Shown here in pieces: positions 48,935 to 57,895 of a stretch of DNA of 64,000 bases (position 1 is its first letter; each line of letters starts with the position of its first letter). Origin of the DNA: CAVWDI01 sp963753725 (GTDB taxonomy: Bacteria; Chloroflexota; Anaerolineae; Anaerolineales; UBA4823); the NCBI GenBank assembly GCA_963753725.1, contig CAVWDI010000021.1, forward strand, positions 62,001-126,000, read 5' to 3'. Below the pieces are notes generated by a model that ran no database searches, was not told the DNA's origin, and saw only the letters and a list, made by a program, of their open reading frames with translations. The translations under genes were made by a program, and so were the position numbers.

Positions 48935-49384
48935 TCAAACCGGTATTGTGAGCCGTATGATCAGATCCGCATGATCGGGGAAATCCCGCAGTAAATCCTC
49001 ACGACGGGCAAGGACCCATTCATCATACGAGAATGCGGGAGCACAAACATTGGTTCCGAATGCGAACGGAGTCCCTTCAGGTATCTCTGCAGCTTGCCAA
49101 TAGTTAACCGGGACGGAAACCACTGGCCGTTCGCCAGCGGCCAAGTCGGTTCCAAGACGCAGGACATGGTGGGCGCCGTCCGGATCGAGCACGTGCACCA
49201 AAATCCGCCCCAAATGGATCAACCAAAATTCTTCATTGTTGCTCACTTTGTGAAACGCGGAGATATCCCCGGGGAGAAAAAACCAGTGACCGCAGGTTCG
49301 ATGTGCATCACGGTGGGTTTCTACATACTTGAGACCTTCGGCGTGATCAAACCAATCGTAAGCAGTAAGAATATCATCTATCAT
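48935..49384 (-). CDS. Cupin of the DUF985 family
   Basis: 149 residues from ATG 49384, chosen for CAGGAG eight bases upstream. Signatures: FFLPGDISAFHKVSNNEEFW, LIHLGRILVHVLDPDG, VVSVPVNYWQAAEIPEGTPF. The central HKVxxxEEFW strand lacks the HxYxG seen in the second cupin of this array, so the metal site differs. Function unknown. It begins the cassette-like array on the minus strand. Confidence 0.72.
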   Translation of the reverse strand: MIDDILTAYDWFDHAEGLKYVETHRDAHRTCGHWFFLPGDISAFHKVSNNEEFWLIHLGRILVHVLDPDGAHHVLRLGTDLAAGERPVVSVPVNYWQAAEIPEGTPFAFGTNVCAPAFSYDEWVLARREDLLRDFPDHADLIIRLTIPV

Positions 49385-49478
49385 AATAGTGACTCCTGTA
49401 CCATGATTTCCAGACAAACCGTCACTGCTTCCTTTCTTGCGCAGCGGCCTAGTTGGTTGATTAGCCAACTTTACTTAG

Positions 49479-50039
49479 TTACAAAGACATCCTGACTACA
49501 CCCCAAACCAATCCCACAGTCCCAATCGCCCCAAACACCAGACCCACAACCCACAAATACTTCTGGTTAATAATAATGGACATACCGCACAAGGCAGCAC
49601 CCAGTGAAAGCAGCGAAACTGCAATTGCAAAGATCTGGTGGGACTTAGCAGCAGTAAGAACCAATGTTTCTTCATCTTCCGACTCCGGCTTCAGTTCCTG
49701 CATTTCTTCTTCAAACACTGCAATTGCTTTGATCTCCTCCTGATCGGGTGTATCTCCTAAGGAAATTAGAATTTCATGTTTGGATTTTAGTATCTCTATA
49801 CTGATGCGATCGCGCTCCAAAGAGTTCACATAGATAATCTCATTAGTTCTATCTATCAAAGATTGGTTAGCGCTCATACCTGCAAGCAATGCCCCAATCG
49901 CGGTCAGTAAAGCCAGTATCAGGGTGGTCAGAGCGACGTGCCTATGCCAGCGCGGGTGTCCATCACCCACCACTTTCGGTTCCATCACATCCGTAACAAA
50001 ATCTTGCGCAGTTTCTACTGTGTCGGGTATATCCGCCAT
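49479..50039 (-). CDS. DUF4337 family membrane protein
   Basis: 186 residues: one N-terminal helix (HRHVALTTLILALLTAIGAL, about residues 33-52), a charged central region, and two C-terminal helices (about 135-180). This is the DUF4337 arrangement; function is unknown. It lies outside the cassette array, 11 bp beyond the attC-like palindrome near 49450-49478. ATG 50039 follows a GGAGGTTATT-type site. Confidence 0.7.
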   Translation of the reverse strand: MADIPDTVETAQDFVTDVMEPKVVGDGHPRWHRHVALTTLILALLTAIGALLAGMSANQSLIDRTNEIIYVNSLERDRISIEILKSKHEILISLGDTPDQEEIKAIAVFEEEMQELKPESEDEETLVLTAAKSHQIFAIAVSLLSLGAALCGMSIIINQKYLWVVGLVFGAIGTVGLVWGVVRMSL

Positions 50040-50146
50040 TGTGCCTTTTAATAACCTCCAAACAATGGACCTGGTGCGAATAATTCCACTAAGGTCCCGA
50101 ATTTATTGTTATATATCTCACCAATTAAGTATAAGCCAGACCAATT

Positions 50147-50539
50147 TCACCGCACGATAACCTGTATAGAGAAGATTTCCGCAGGTTCCATGTCTTCTTC
50201 CCAGGGCCGGCGGTAGACAAGCTTGAGGGTTGTCTGACCACCACTCACCGTCTCAAAGCGCAGGGTTTGTACGCCACCAGCCCCGACCGCGCTGGAATCC
50301 GGCTCGAACTCCGGCTCCCCCGCCTGCCGTAAAACCTGATCATCCACTTCCGCCGTTTCCCAGGTGTACCCGGTGGTGGGGTTACCTTCCAGGCTGATGA
50401 CCAGCGTCCGGCCTGATTTAAGTTCAACCTGACTGCCGTCGTCACTTGCGTCCAGTTTGACCTCATTCTCCGTACTGCAGGCGGCCAGCGTCAAAAGCAC
50501 TATGCCAGAAATCAGGACGATTCTGAAAATCTTTAACAT
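50147..50539 (-). CDS. Chagasin-like (I42 family) protease inhibitor lipoprotein
   Basis: 130 residues. Lipoprotein signal with lipobox LTLAAC, then the inhibitor domain with the family loop GNPTTGYTWE and later AGGVQTLRFE and LVYRRPWE. Chagasin-type proteins block papain-like cysteine proteases. A surface-anchored version would protect the cell against its own or foreign proteases. ATG 50539 follows AGGAGG. Probably monocistronic. Confidence 0.85.
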   Translation of the reverse strand: MLKIFRIVLISGIVLLTLAACSTENEVKLDASDDGSQVELKSGRTLVISLEGNPTTGYTWETAEVDDQVLRQAGEPEFEPDSSAVGAGGVQTLRFETVSGGQTTLKLVYRRPWEEDMEPAEIFSIQVIVR

Positions 50540-50897
50540 GGTTTAACCTCCTTAGAATTTGTCCCAAAAATATTTGATCTTCAGCCATCCAGGCATTCAA
50601 TATGGATAATATTCTATTTCAATAAAACACACCGGGCAAGGGAACAGTGTAAAAATGACTTAAATTCGTAATTTCTTTTCAAAGATGTTTTTCAATGCGC
50701 GCTTTTATTTTGCAAATTGATTTAACGCTGTTCATTTTGTATAATGATCCATTATAATTAAACGCATCATCAAAAATGGCAAATGTTACTTTATAGATTT
50801 GCTTGGTTTAATATATGTGCGCAATATCAAAAAATGGGGGATAACACCGTACGCCGATCATGCTTTTAATTTAAATATTCATTAAAGGGAATAAGCA
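50540..50897. other. Intergenic region upstream of the catabolic cluster
   Basis: About 360 AT-rich bases between divergent transcription units. No gene. Presumably carries the promoter of the CoA-transferase operon; a confident -35/-10 pair was not identified. Confidence 0.4.
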
Positions 50898-52151
50898 TTG
50901 GTTAAGCAAACGTTTTCGGATAACCCAAACGCAGTTGAGGATAATCGTCCACTGGCAGGTTTACGGGTACTCGATATCTCACGCGCCCTGGCCGGCCCAT
51001 ACTGCACCATGATGCTTGGCGACCTGGGCGCGGATGTTATTAAAGTAGAACGGCCCGGATTTGGTGACGAGAGCCGCAATTGGGGGCCGCCTTTTGTGGG
51101 TGAGCCCTATGCATCTTACCCGGGCGAGTCGGCCTATTATTTGGCCATCAACCGCAATAAGCGCAGCCTGACCGTCAATATGAAGGACCCCGTCGGGCAG
51201 GACATCATTAAAAAATTAGCAGCCCAGTCAGACGTGCTGGTTGAAAATTTCCGTACCGGCTCTCTTGAAAAGCTTGGTCTGGGATACGACGACCTGCGGG
51301 AAGATAACCCGGGGCTGGTTTTTTGCTCCATAAGCGGATACGGCCGCACTGGACCATACGCCCAACGACCGGGTTACGATTTCATTATCCAGGCTGAGGG
51401 CGGTATTATGGGGGTGACCGGACCGGAGGGTGGTCCTCCCTACCGAGTAGGCGTTTCCATTGTGGACATCACCACCGGTATGTTCGCTTCCTCCGCCATA
51501 CTAGCCGCATTGCGTTCGCGTGATCGCACCGGATCAGGTCAAATGGTAGATCTCTCCCTGCTGGACTCCATGGTCGCGCTGCTGGCAAACGTAGCCTCCA
51601 ATTATCTGATAGGCGGGACCGAACCGCGCCGTATGGGCAACGCCCATTTCAACATTGCCCCTTACGAGGTCTTCAAAGCGCGCGATCGCTGGTTCACGCT
51701 GGGCGCACTGAACGCCGGGCAGTGGAAGATGTTGTGTGATTTTGTCCAGATGCCGGAATTGGTAGACGATCCCCGTTTTGCTGACAACCAGAGCCGCGTC
51801 GCCAACCGGGGTGTTTTAGGAGATATCCTCAACCAGGTCTTTGAGACCCGTGACGCAGATGTATGGTTGGGCATGCTGCAAGAAGCGGGCATTCCCAGCG
51901 GACCGATAAATGCCCTCCAAGATGTCTTCAACCATCCCCAGGCGCAGGCCCGGGAGATGAAAATAAATATCGAGCATCCCACTGCCGGGCAGGTAGCCTT
52001 TCCAGGTTTTCCATATAAATTTTCAGAGACACCGGCCGACCTGCGCCGCCATCCTCCCATGCTGGGAGAACATACCGAAGAAGTGTTGGGTGAACTGCTG
52101 AATTATTCCCCGGAAGATGTGACCTCCCTGCGCGAAGCAGGCGTGGTTTAA
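50898..52151 (+). CDS. Family III CoA-transferase (CaiB/BaiF)
   Basis: 417 residues. RVLDISRALAGPYCTMMLGDLGADVIKVE and ISGYGRTGPYAQRPGYDF are family signatures; the catalytic Asp is in PGYDFIIQAEGG. The enzyme moves CoA between carboxylic acids. Start TTG 50898 after AAAGGGAATA. First gene of a plus-strand cluster; FdrA starts 10 bp later. Its presence says that one intermediate of the pathway is a CoA thioester. Confidence 0.9.
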   Translation: MVKQTFSDNPNAVEDNRPLAGLRVLDISRALAGPYCTMMLGDLGADVIKVERPGFGDESRNWGPPFVGEPYASYPGESAYYLAINRNKRSLTVNMKDPVGQDIIKKLAAQSDVLVENFRTGSLEKLGLGYDDLREDNPGLVFCSISGYGRTGPYAQRPGYDFIIQAEGGIMGVTGPEGGPPYRVGVSIVDITTGMFASSAILAALRSRDRTGSGQMVDLSLLDSMVALLANVASNYLIGGTEPRRMGNAHFNIAPYEVFKARDRWFTLGALNAGQWKMLCDFVQMPELVDDPRFADNQSRVANRGVLGDILNQVFETRDADVWLGMLQEAGIPSGPINALQDVFNHPQAQAREMKINIEHPTAGQVAFPGFPYKFSETPADLRRHPPMLGEHTEEVLGELLNYSPEDVTSLREAGVV

Positions 52152-52160
52152 GGAGTTAGT

Positions 52161-53897
52161 ATGTCCAATACCGTTGTAGAAATTCGATCCGGCGCTTACT
52201 ATGATTCAGTTATCCTGATGCAGCTGCAGCGCTCCCTGAGCGAACAAGCGGGTGTGCTTGACGCGGGTGTGGTCATGGGCACAGACGCCAATAAAGATGT
52301 ACTCGACCAGAGTGGTTTATTAGCCCCCGAGGCACAAACCGCAGGCGCCGACGACATGATTATTGTAGTACGCGCTGAAAACCTGAGCACCGCAGAATCC
52401 GTGCTTGAACAGGTTGACGAGCTGCTCTCAGCCCGCAGCGCTGGAGCGATTGAAGTGGAATATCTGCCGAAAAGCCTCGAAACGGCTTCAAAGATGCTGC
52501 CTGGTGCTCAGTGGGTTCTGATTTCCGTCCCGGGTCGCTATGCAGCCGGGGTCGCCCGCCAGGCGTTGGACTTAGGAAAGCATGTTTTCCTGTACAGTGA
52601 CAACGTTTCTCTGGAGGACGAGATCGAGTTAAAGAAAGCCGCCTCCCAAAAAGGTCTGCTTGTGATGGGACCGGACTGCGGTACTGCCATCGTCAACGGC
52701 ATCGGGCTGGGTTTTGCAAACAAGGTGCGCCGCGGTCCAATTGGCATGGTCGCCGCTTCCGGTACCGGCTTGCAGCAGGTCAGCGTAAGAGTTCATCAGA
52801 TGGGCTCTGGTTTTACCCACGCCCTCGGCACTGGGGGACGCGATCTATCTCAAGAGGTAAATGCGCTGACAGCCCGCCAGGGATTGGACTTGCTGAGCAG
52901 GGATCCCGAGACAAAGGTTATTGTTTTGGTTTCTAAACCGCCTTCACCAGATGTGGCGGGATCACTTATAGAAATGGCGCGAACGACGGATAAACCAGTG
53001 GTGGTCGATTTTATCGGTTATGCCACCCAGGTGCGCCAGATGGATAACGTATTTTTCGCCACCACTTTCGATGAAACTGCCGAAACAGCTGTCAGGTTAG
53101 CGAATGCTGTCCCGGCGTTGGAAACCCCGCAGGATTTGGGACTGGAAAAGTTTGCAGATGGACAGCGCTACCTGAGAGGTCTTTTTTCAGGAGGCACCCT
53201 GGCCTACGAAGCACTGCTGATTCTGCAGGATTATCTGCCAGTGGTTTATTCAAACGCTCCTCTAGATAAAAAGAACCTGCTGCCCGATTCGTTGGTCAGC
53301 CAGGAGCACACGCTGATCGACCTGGGTGAGGACGAGTTCACTGTCGGGCGCCTGCACCCCATGATGGACAATGATCTGCGTATCCGGCGTTTGGAAGCCG
53401 AAGGGGATGATCCAAAGGTCGCTGTGATCCTGCTGGATGTGGTATTAGGTTACGGCGCGCACGCAGATCCAGCCAGTGAATTAGCCCCCGCCATCAAAGC
53501 CGCGCGAGAGAAAGCCGCACAAGCTGGACGTTTCCTGGAGGTGGTTGCAGTAGTCTCCGGGACCGACGAAGATCCTCAGGACATGGAATCCCAGATAGAG
53601 CAGCTCATAGCAGCCGGAGCGCGCGTGGAAACCAGCAACGATCTGGCTGTACGTTACGTTGGCCGCACCCTGCGCGCCCTTAACCCACAGTCAAGCCCCA
53701 TTTTCCAGGAACCCCCAAACAAGGTGGATTTGGATCTGCTGCGGCAGCCGCTGGCGGCCATTAATGTTGGGGTGACCTCATTCATGGAAAGCCTATCAGA
53801 CCAGGGCGCAGATGCAGTCCACGTGGATTGGCGCCCTCCTGCCGGAGGCAACCAGAAAATGATGGACCTCCTGGCGCGTATGAAAAGTAAATCATAA
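52161..53897 (+). CDS. fdrA: FdrA family protein (acyl-CoA synthetase fold)
   Basis: 578 residues: a regulatory-type N-terminus (GVVMGTDANKDVL), then two succinyl-CoA ligase-like domains (MGPDCGTAIVNGIGLGFANK, VAASGTGLQQVSVRVHQMG, FSGGTLAYEA, ILLDVVLGYGAHADPASEL). In Escherichia coli FdrA/AllF, with YlbE/AllG and YlbF/AllH, is linked to the oxamate carbamoyltransferase step of allantoin degradation. Here a YlbE-type gene lies downstream, but no YlbF or carbamate kinase is seen. ATG follows AAGGAG. Confidence 0.85.
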   Translation: MSNTVVEIRSGAYYDSVILMQLQRSLSEQAGVLDAGVVMGTDANKDVLDQSGLLAPEAQTAGADDMIIVVRAENLSTAESVLEQVDELLSARSAGAIEVEYLPKSLETASKMLPGAQWVLISVPGRYAAGVARQALDLGKHVFLYSDNVSLEDEIELKKAASQKGLLVMGPDCGTAIVNGIGLGFANKVRRGPIGMVAASGTGLQQVSVRVHQMGSGFTHALGTGGRDLSQEVNALTARQGLDLLSRDPETKVIVLVSKPPSPDVAGSLIEMARTTDKPVVVDFIGYATQVRQMDNVFFATTFDETAETAVRLANAVPALETPQDLGLEKFADGQRYLRGLFSGGTLAYEALLILQDYLPVVYSNAPLDKKNLLPDSLVSQEHTLIDLGEDEFTVGRLHPMMDNDLRIRRLEAEGDDPKVAVILLDVVLGYGAHADPASELAPAIKAAREKAAQAGRFLEVVAVVSGTDEDPQDMESQIEQLIAAGARVETSNDLAVRYVGRTLRALNPQSSPIFQEPPNKVDLDLLRQPLAAINVGVTSFMESLSDQGADAVHVDWRPPAGGNQKMMDLLARMKSKS

Positions 53898-53906
53898 GGA
53901 GCAGTA

Positions 53907-54797
53907 ATGCGAGAATTTACAGCAGCCTGCGTGCAAATCGCCATTACCCCGAATGAAGTTCAAACGAACGTAGATAAGGGAATCCTTTGGCTGGAAAAGG
54001 CGGTCTCCGAACACGCTGCTGAACTGGTAGTATTCCCCGAAACGGTGACAACCGGTTATGAAACAGGTTTATCTGCAGAAGGATTGTGGGACCTGGTGGA
54101 CGAAGCCCCGGGTCGCATCACACAAGATATCCAGTCCGCAGCCAAAAGATTAGGGGTACACGTAGTATGGCCCACTTACCGGCGCGGCGGTCAACGTGGG
54201 ATTGTTTACAATTCAGCGATTTTAATTGGACCGCAGGGAGAGATCATCGGCATTTATGATAAGACCCACCCTGCCCCGTGGGAGCGCACCGACGGGGGCG
54301 GTTGGGCCACGGTAGGTAAACGGGCAGATGTCTTCCAGACTGAACTGGGAGATATAGGGATGATTATCTGCTATGACGGTGATTTTCCTGAGCTTTCGCG
54401 TTTGCTGGCGGTTAAAGGAGCCGAGATCATCATCCGCGCTTCGGCGCTGCAGCGCAGTTACGACATATGGTATATCACCAACGCGGCGCGTGCTTATGAT
54501 AATAATGTATACGTCATCGCCAGTAATTTGATTGGTCCGGATGCATGCGGGAATTATGGGTTCGGTCACAGTATGATCGTAAATCCGATCGCCTGGCGGC
54601 TGGCTCAGGCGCGCGGCACAGAGGAAATCGTTTCCGCCAGGCTTGATCCAGATCCAGCCCGCTACATTACTTACGGCAGCAAGAGTTTACAAACTTTCGA
54701 CCACCTGGAAGACCGCAACCTGGAACTTTATGAGCAGATTCTGCAGGAAGCGCGTTCACGTTTCGAACCGGGCAAACGCTTCCCGCGCAAAAAATGA
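53907..54797 (+). CDS. Nitrilase/carbon-nitrogen hydrolase family amidohydrolase
   Basis: 296 residues with the catalytic triad Glu in VVFPETVTTGYE, Lys in YDKTHPAPWER and Cys in GMIICYDGDFPELSR. It cleaves non-peptide C-N bonds: amides, carbamoyl groups or nitriles. Wedged between fdrA and the YlbE-type gene, 9 bp after fdrA, so it probably hydrolyses an amide or ureide intermediate. ATG follows AAGGAGC. Confidence 0.88.
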   Translation: MREFTAACVQIAITPNEVQTNVDKGILWLEKAVSEHAAELVVFPETVTTGYETGLSAEGLWDLVDEAPGRITQDIQSAAKRLGVHVVWPTYRRGGQRGIVYNSAILIGPQGEIIGIYDKTHPAPWERTDGGGWATVGKRADVFQTELGDIGMIICYDGDFPELSRLLAVKGAEIIIRASALQRSYDIWYITNAARAYDNNVYVIASNLIGPDACGNYGFGHSMIVNPIAWRLAQARGTEEIVSARLDPDPARYITYGSKSLQTFDHLEDRNLELYEQILQEARSRFEPGKRFPRKK

Positions 54798-54864
54798 ACG
54801 CTACCTTTTTATAAAAAGAGTTAACGCGTAACAACAATAATATATTAATCCTATTGGAGGTGCA

Positions 54865-56106
54865 ATGGACATCGAAAAAGCAAACCTGGAAGCTGCATCA
54901 CGAATGATGGAAGCCAGACCGGTGGTCGTTGGTATGGGCAAAGCGCTGGAGGTCATCCCGGGGATGCGGGAGGACCTGCTGCTGCACGCCGGACCGCCTA
55001 TCACCTGGGAACGCGCTTCAGGTCCCATGCGCGGCGCCATAACAGGGGCATTGATCTTCGAAGGCAAAGCTGAAGATGAGGCCGGCGCTCAAAAGCTGGT
55101 TGAATCAGGTCAGATCAAATTAGACCCCTGCCATCACCACCAATCCGTCGGTCCTATGGCGGGCGTGATCTGTCCCTCCATGTCGGTTTACATCCTGGAG
55201 AATGAGACCCACGGCAATAAATCCTATTCCAACCTCAATGAGGGCTACGGGAAAGTGCTGCGCTACGGCGCTTACAGCCAGGAAGTATTGGACCGTCTGC
55301 GCTGGTTGGAAGAAGTTATGGCGCCGGTCCTGGGTGAAGCCATCGTTATGAGCGGTGGCATCGATATGCGCGCCCTGCTGGCTGAGTCCTTACATATGGG
55401 GGATGAAGGCCACAACCGCAACAAAGCCGGTTCGATTATATTTACAACCAAACTGGCGCCGTTCATCACAAAGGCCGCCCCTGATCCTGATACTGCTGCG
55501 GAAATTATCCGCACGCTTGGCGACAATGCCCTCAGCGTGCTTAACCCGGTCATGGCAGCCTGCAAAGCGATGGTGGATGCAGCCCACGGTATCGAAGGCA
55601 GCACGGTTGTCAGCGTAATGGCACGCAATGGCACCGATTTTGGAATTCGCATCAGCGGTCTTGGTGACCGCTGGTTCACTGCCCCGGTAGCCGTTCCGCA
55701 AGGACTGTATTTTCCCGGGTTCACAGCTGAAGATTCCAGCGGCGATATCGGCGACAGCACCATTACTGAGACGGCTGGCATCGGCGGTTTTGCAATGGCC
55801 AGCGCGCCCGCGATCGTCACATTCGTGAGCGGAACGCCGAAAGACGCCTTAAACGCCACCCTGGAGATGTACGAAATTTGCTCCGCCGAGCACAAGTATT
55901 TCACCATCCCGCCGCTGGATTTCCGCGGCACGCCAACCGGTATCGATATCCGTAAGGTTGTCGAAAAAGGGATCACGCCGCGCGTGAATACCGGTATCGC
56001 CCACAAGGATGCCGGTGTTGGGCAGGTAGGCGCTGGATTAGTTCGACCCCCGATGGAAATGTTCGAAAATGCACTCTTAGCTTTCGCCGAACAGTACGGG
56101 TTTTAA
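54865..56106 (+). CDS. DUF1116/YlbE-type protein
   Basis: 413 residues: GMREDLLLHAGPPITWERAS, KLDPCHHHQSVGPMAGV, GDEGHNRNKAGSIIF and RMS-like RNGTDFGIRISGLG are DUF1116 signatures. In E. coli the homologue (YlbE/AllG) works with FdrA in carbamoyl transfer from oxalurate. ATG 54865 follows TGGAGGTG. It belongs with fdrA functionally. Confidence 0.85.
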   Translation: MDIEKANLEAASRMMEARPVVVGMGKALEVIPGMREDLLLHAGPPITWERASGPMRGAITGALIFEGKAEDEAGAQKLVESGQIKLDPCHHHQSVGPMAGVICPSMSVYILENETHGNKSYSNLNEGYGKVLRYGAYSQEVLDRLRWLEEVMAPVLGEAIVMSGGIDMRALLAESLHMGDEGHNRNKAGSIIFTTKLAPFITKAAPDPDTAAEIIRTLGDNALSVLNPVMAACKAMVDAAHGIEGSTVVSVMARNGTDFGIRISGLGDRWFTAPVAVPQGLYFPGFTAEDSSGDIGDSTITETAGIGGFAMASAPAIVTFVSGTPKDALNATLEMYEICSAEHKYFTIPPLDFRGTPTGIDIRKVVEKGITPRVNTGIAHKDAGVGQVGAGLVRPPMEMFENALLAFAEQYGF

Positions 56107-56219
56107 TGTGTAATCACCGGAGATTAAGTTACAGGTAAATTTAATTTCCTCTGGTTCCTAAATATCTTGAAGATCTAAGTATTCATATCTGATATCTAAT
56201 CACTCAAAAAGGAGTACGA

Positions 56220-57893
56220 ATGGATCGGGAAGAATTTATTAAAACGCTGACAGACGCAAAACTAGTCGATCTTACCCAGGGGTGCAGCATTTTTACTCCC
56301 CCCTGGCCGGGAGAAAAAGCCCTGGAAATCCACTTCTTCAAACGGGTGACTGGCGCCTATGGGGGTGGTCAGGGCGCCAACGGTCAGCTGTTGAACTGGT
56401 CAAATACCGTCGGGACGCATCTGGTCGGCGAGACCGCCTTCCACTCCGGGGGACGTGCCATGTCTGATATCCCGTTAGAGGACTTATGCGGTCCCGGTGT
56501 GGTGGTGGATATCTCGGACGTTGTGTCAGATTATAGCCTGTACACCCCGCAGATGATTATGGAAAGGGCTGATGTTAAAGAAGGTGATATTCTGATCATC
56601 AACACCGGCTATCACAGGTATTCCTGGGATCAGCCCGATACCCCCAATCCAGAAGCGCAGGGTGGTGTGGAATCCAAAGAATTCGGTTTTCTGGTCAGGC
56701 ACCCGGGTCCCTCACCTGACTTTTTCCAGTGGGCTTTGGACATGAAGCTCAAAATGATAGGCGTGGACTGCGGCTGCGCTGAGCATCCTATGAACACGAA
56801 TATTCGCTACATGCACGCCAATGAATTCGAAAAGGCGCAGGCAAAGCTTCAAGCGGAGTATGGAAAATCCTGGGACGAGATGTTCCCTCAGGAAGAGTAC
56901 TACCAGATGACGCACATGACCATGCCCAAAGCTCACATGCTTCTGGCAGAGTCGATCGTCGGCGACATCGATCAGCTTAAAAACCAGCGCGCCTGGATCA
57001 TGATCTACCCAATACCCTTCATGGAAGTGGAGAGCGCCTGGGTGCGGGCTTGCGCATTGTTACCTCCTGACGGCATGGACGAGGATACCTTCTTCCAGTT
57101 TATGGAATCTGCCGAAATGCTGGACCTGACCATACCCTTCAGCGTACAAACTCCCCAATGGGCAAATTATGTCCCACTGACCGTCACTTACACAAAACGT
57201 GTTGGCGGGCAGTATTTTGGATTGGGCAGGAACGGCTCAATATGCAATGCCAGCATCCATCTGGCAACCCACATGGACGGCGAGAAACATTTCTGGCCTG
57301 CTGGACGGACGATTGGCGAAGTTCCCCTGGAATATTGGCTCGGTCCCGGGGCGATCGCCGACATCTCCCAACTGGTAAGCAACTCAAGTGTGTATACGCC
57401 CGAGATGATCGAAAGTGTGGTCGATGTTCGCGAAGGTGACATCCTCATCCTCAAGACCGGTTGGTATAAATACGGCTGGATCAGCCCCAACTCGGATGAG
57501 TTCCGCTACATGATCAAACACCCCGGTCCCTCACCGGATTTTTCTGATTGGTGCGTGGAGAAAAAAATTAAGTGGCTGGGTATTGATGCTGTCAGCCAGG
57601 ATCACCCCATGAACACCATCCAGCGCTTATGGCACCCCAAGACCTTCGAGGAAGCGGAGCGAAAACTGGTGGCGGATTTCGGGAAAGATTGGGACGAGAT
57701 GTTCCCATTGGATAAGTATTACCAGGACACCCACCTGAACCTTTTCCCGAAGGAAATTGTGCACGCCGAAAACCTTGGGAAAGATATCGCCCAGGCAGAC
57801 AGCGGCCGCTATTATATCGGCTGCTTCCTGCAGAAAGGCATGGAGATCGCCTCGATGTGGGGGCGCTTCATCGCCTGGAAAGAAGAGGCTTAG
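56220..57893 (+). CDS. Tandem cyclase (kynurenine formamidase superfamily), two fused domains
   Basis: 557 residues, twice the usual cyclase length. Domain 1 (about 10-255) and domain 2 (about 285-545) align throughout. Domain 2 keeps the metal motif as IHLATHMDGEKHF (H-x-x-T-H-x-D-G-x-x-H). In domain 1 the same place reads TVGTHLVGETAFH, so three of four ligand positions are changed. Domain 2 is therefore probably the catalytic one. The superfamily includes kynurenine formamidase, creatininase-like and isatin hydrolase enzymes, which open lactams. It is preceded by AAGGAG and followed 2 bp later by the FAD subunit gene. Confidence 0.85.
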   Translation: MDREEFIKTLTDAKLVDLTQGCSIFTPPWPGEKALEIHFFKRVTGAYGGGQGANGQLLNWSNTVGTHLVGETAFHSGGRAMSDIPLEDLCGPGVVVDISDVVSDYSLYTPQMIMERADVKEGDILIINTGYHRYSWDQPDTPNPEAQGGVESKEFGFLVRHPGPSPDFFQWALDMKLKMIGVDCGCAEHPMNTNIRYMHANEFEKAQAKLQAEYGKSWDEMFPQEEYYQMTHMTMPKAHMLLAESIVGDIDQLKNQRAWIMIYPIPFMEVESAWVRACALLPPDGMDEDTFFQFMESAEMLDLTIPFSVQTPQWANYVPLTVTYTKRVGGQYFGLGRNGSICNASIHLATHMDGEKHFWPAGRTIGEVPLEYWLGPGAIADISQLVSNSSVYTPEMIESVVDVREGDILILKTGWYKYGWISPNSDEFRYMIKHPGPSPDFSDWCVEKKIKWLGIDAVSQDHPMNTIQRLWHPKTFEEAERKLVADFGKDWDEMFPLDKYYQDTHLNLFPKEIVHAENLGKDIAQADSGRYYIGCFLQKGMEIASMWGRFIAWKEEA

Positions 57894-57895
57894 TT

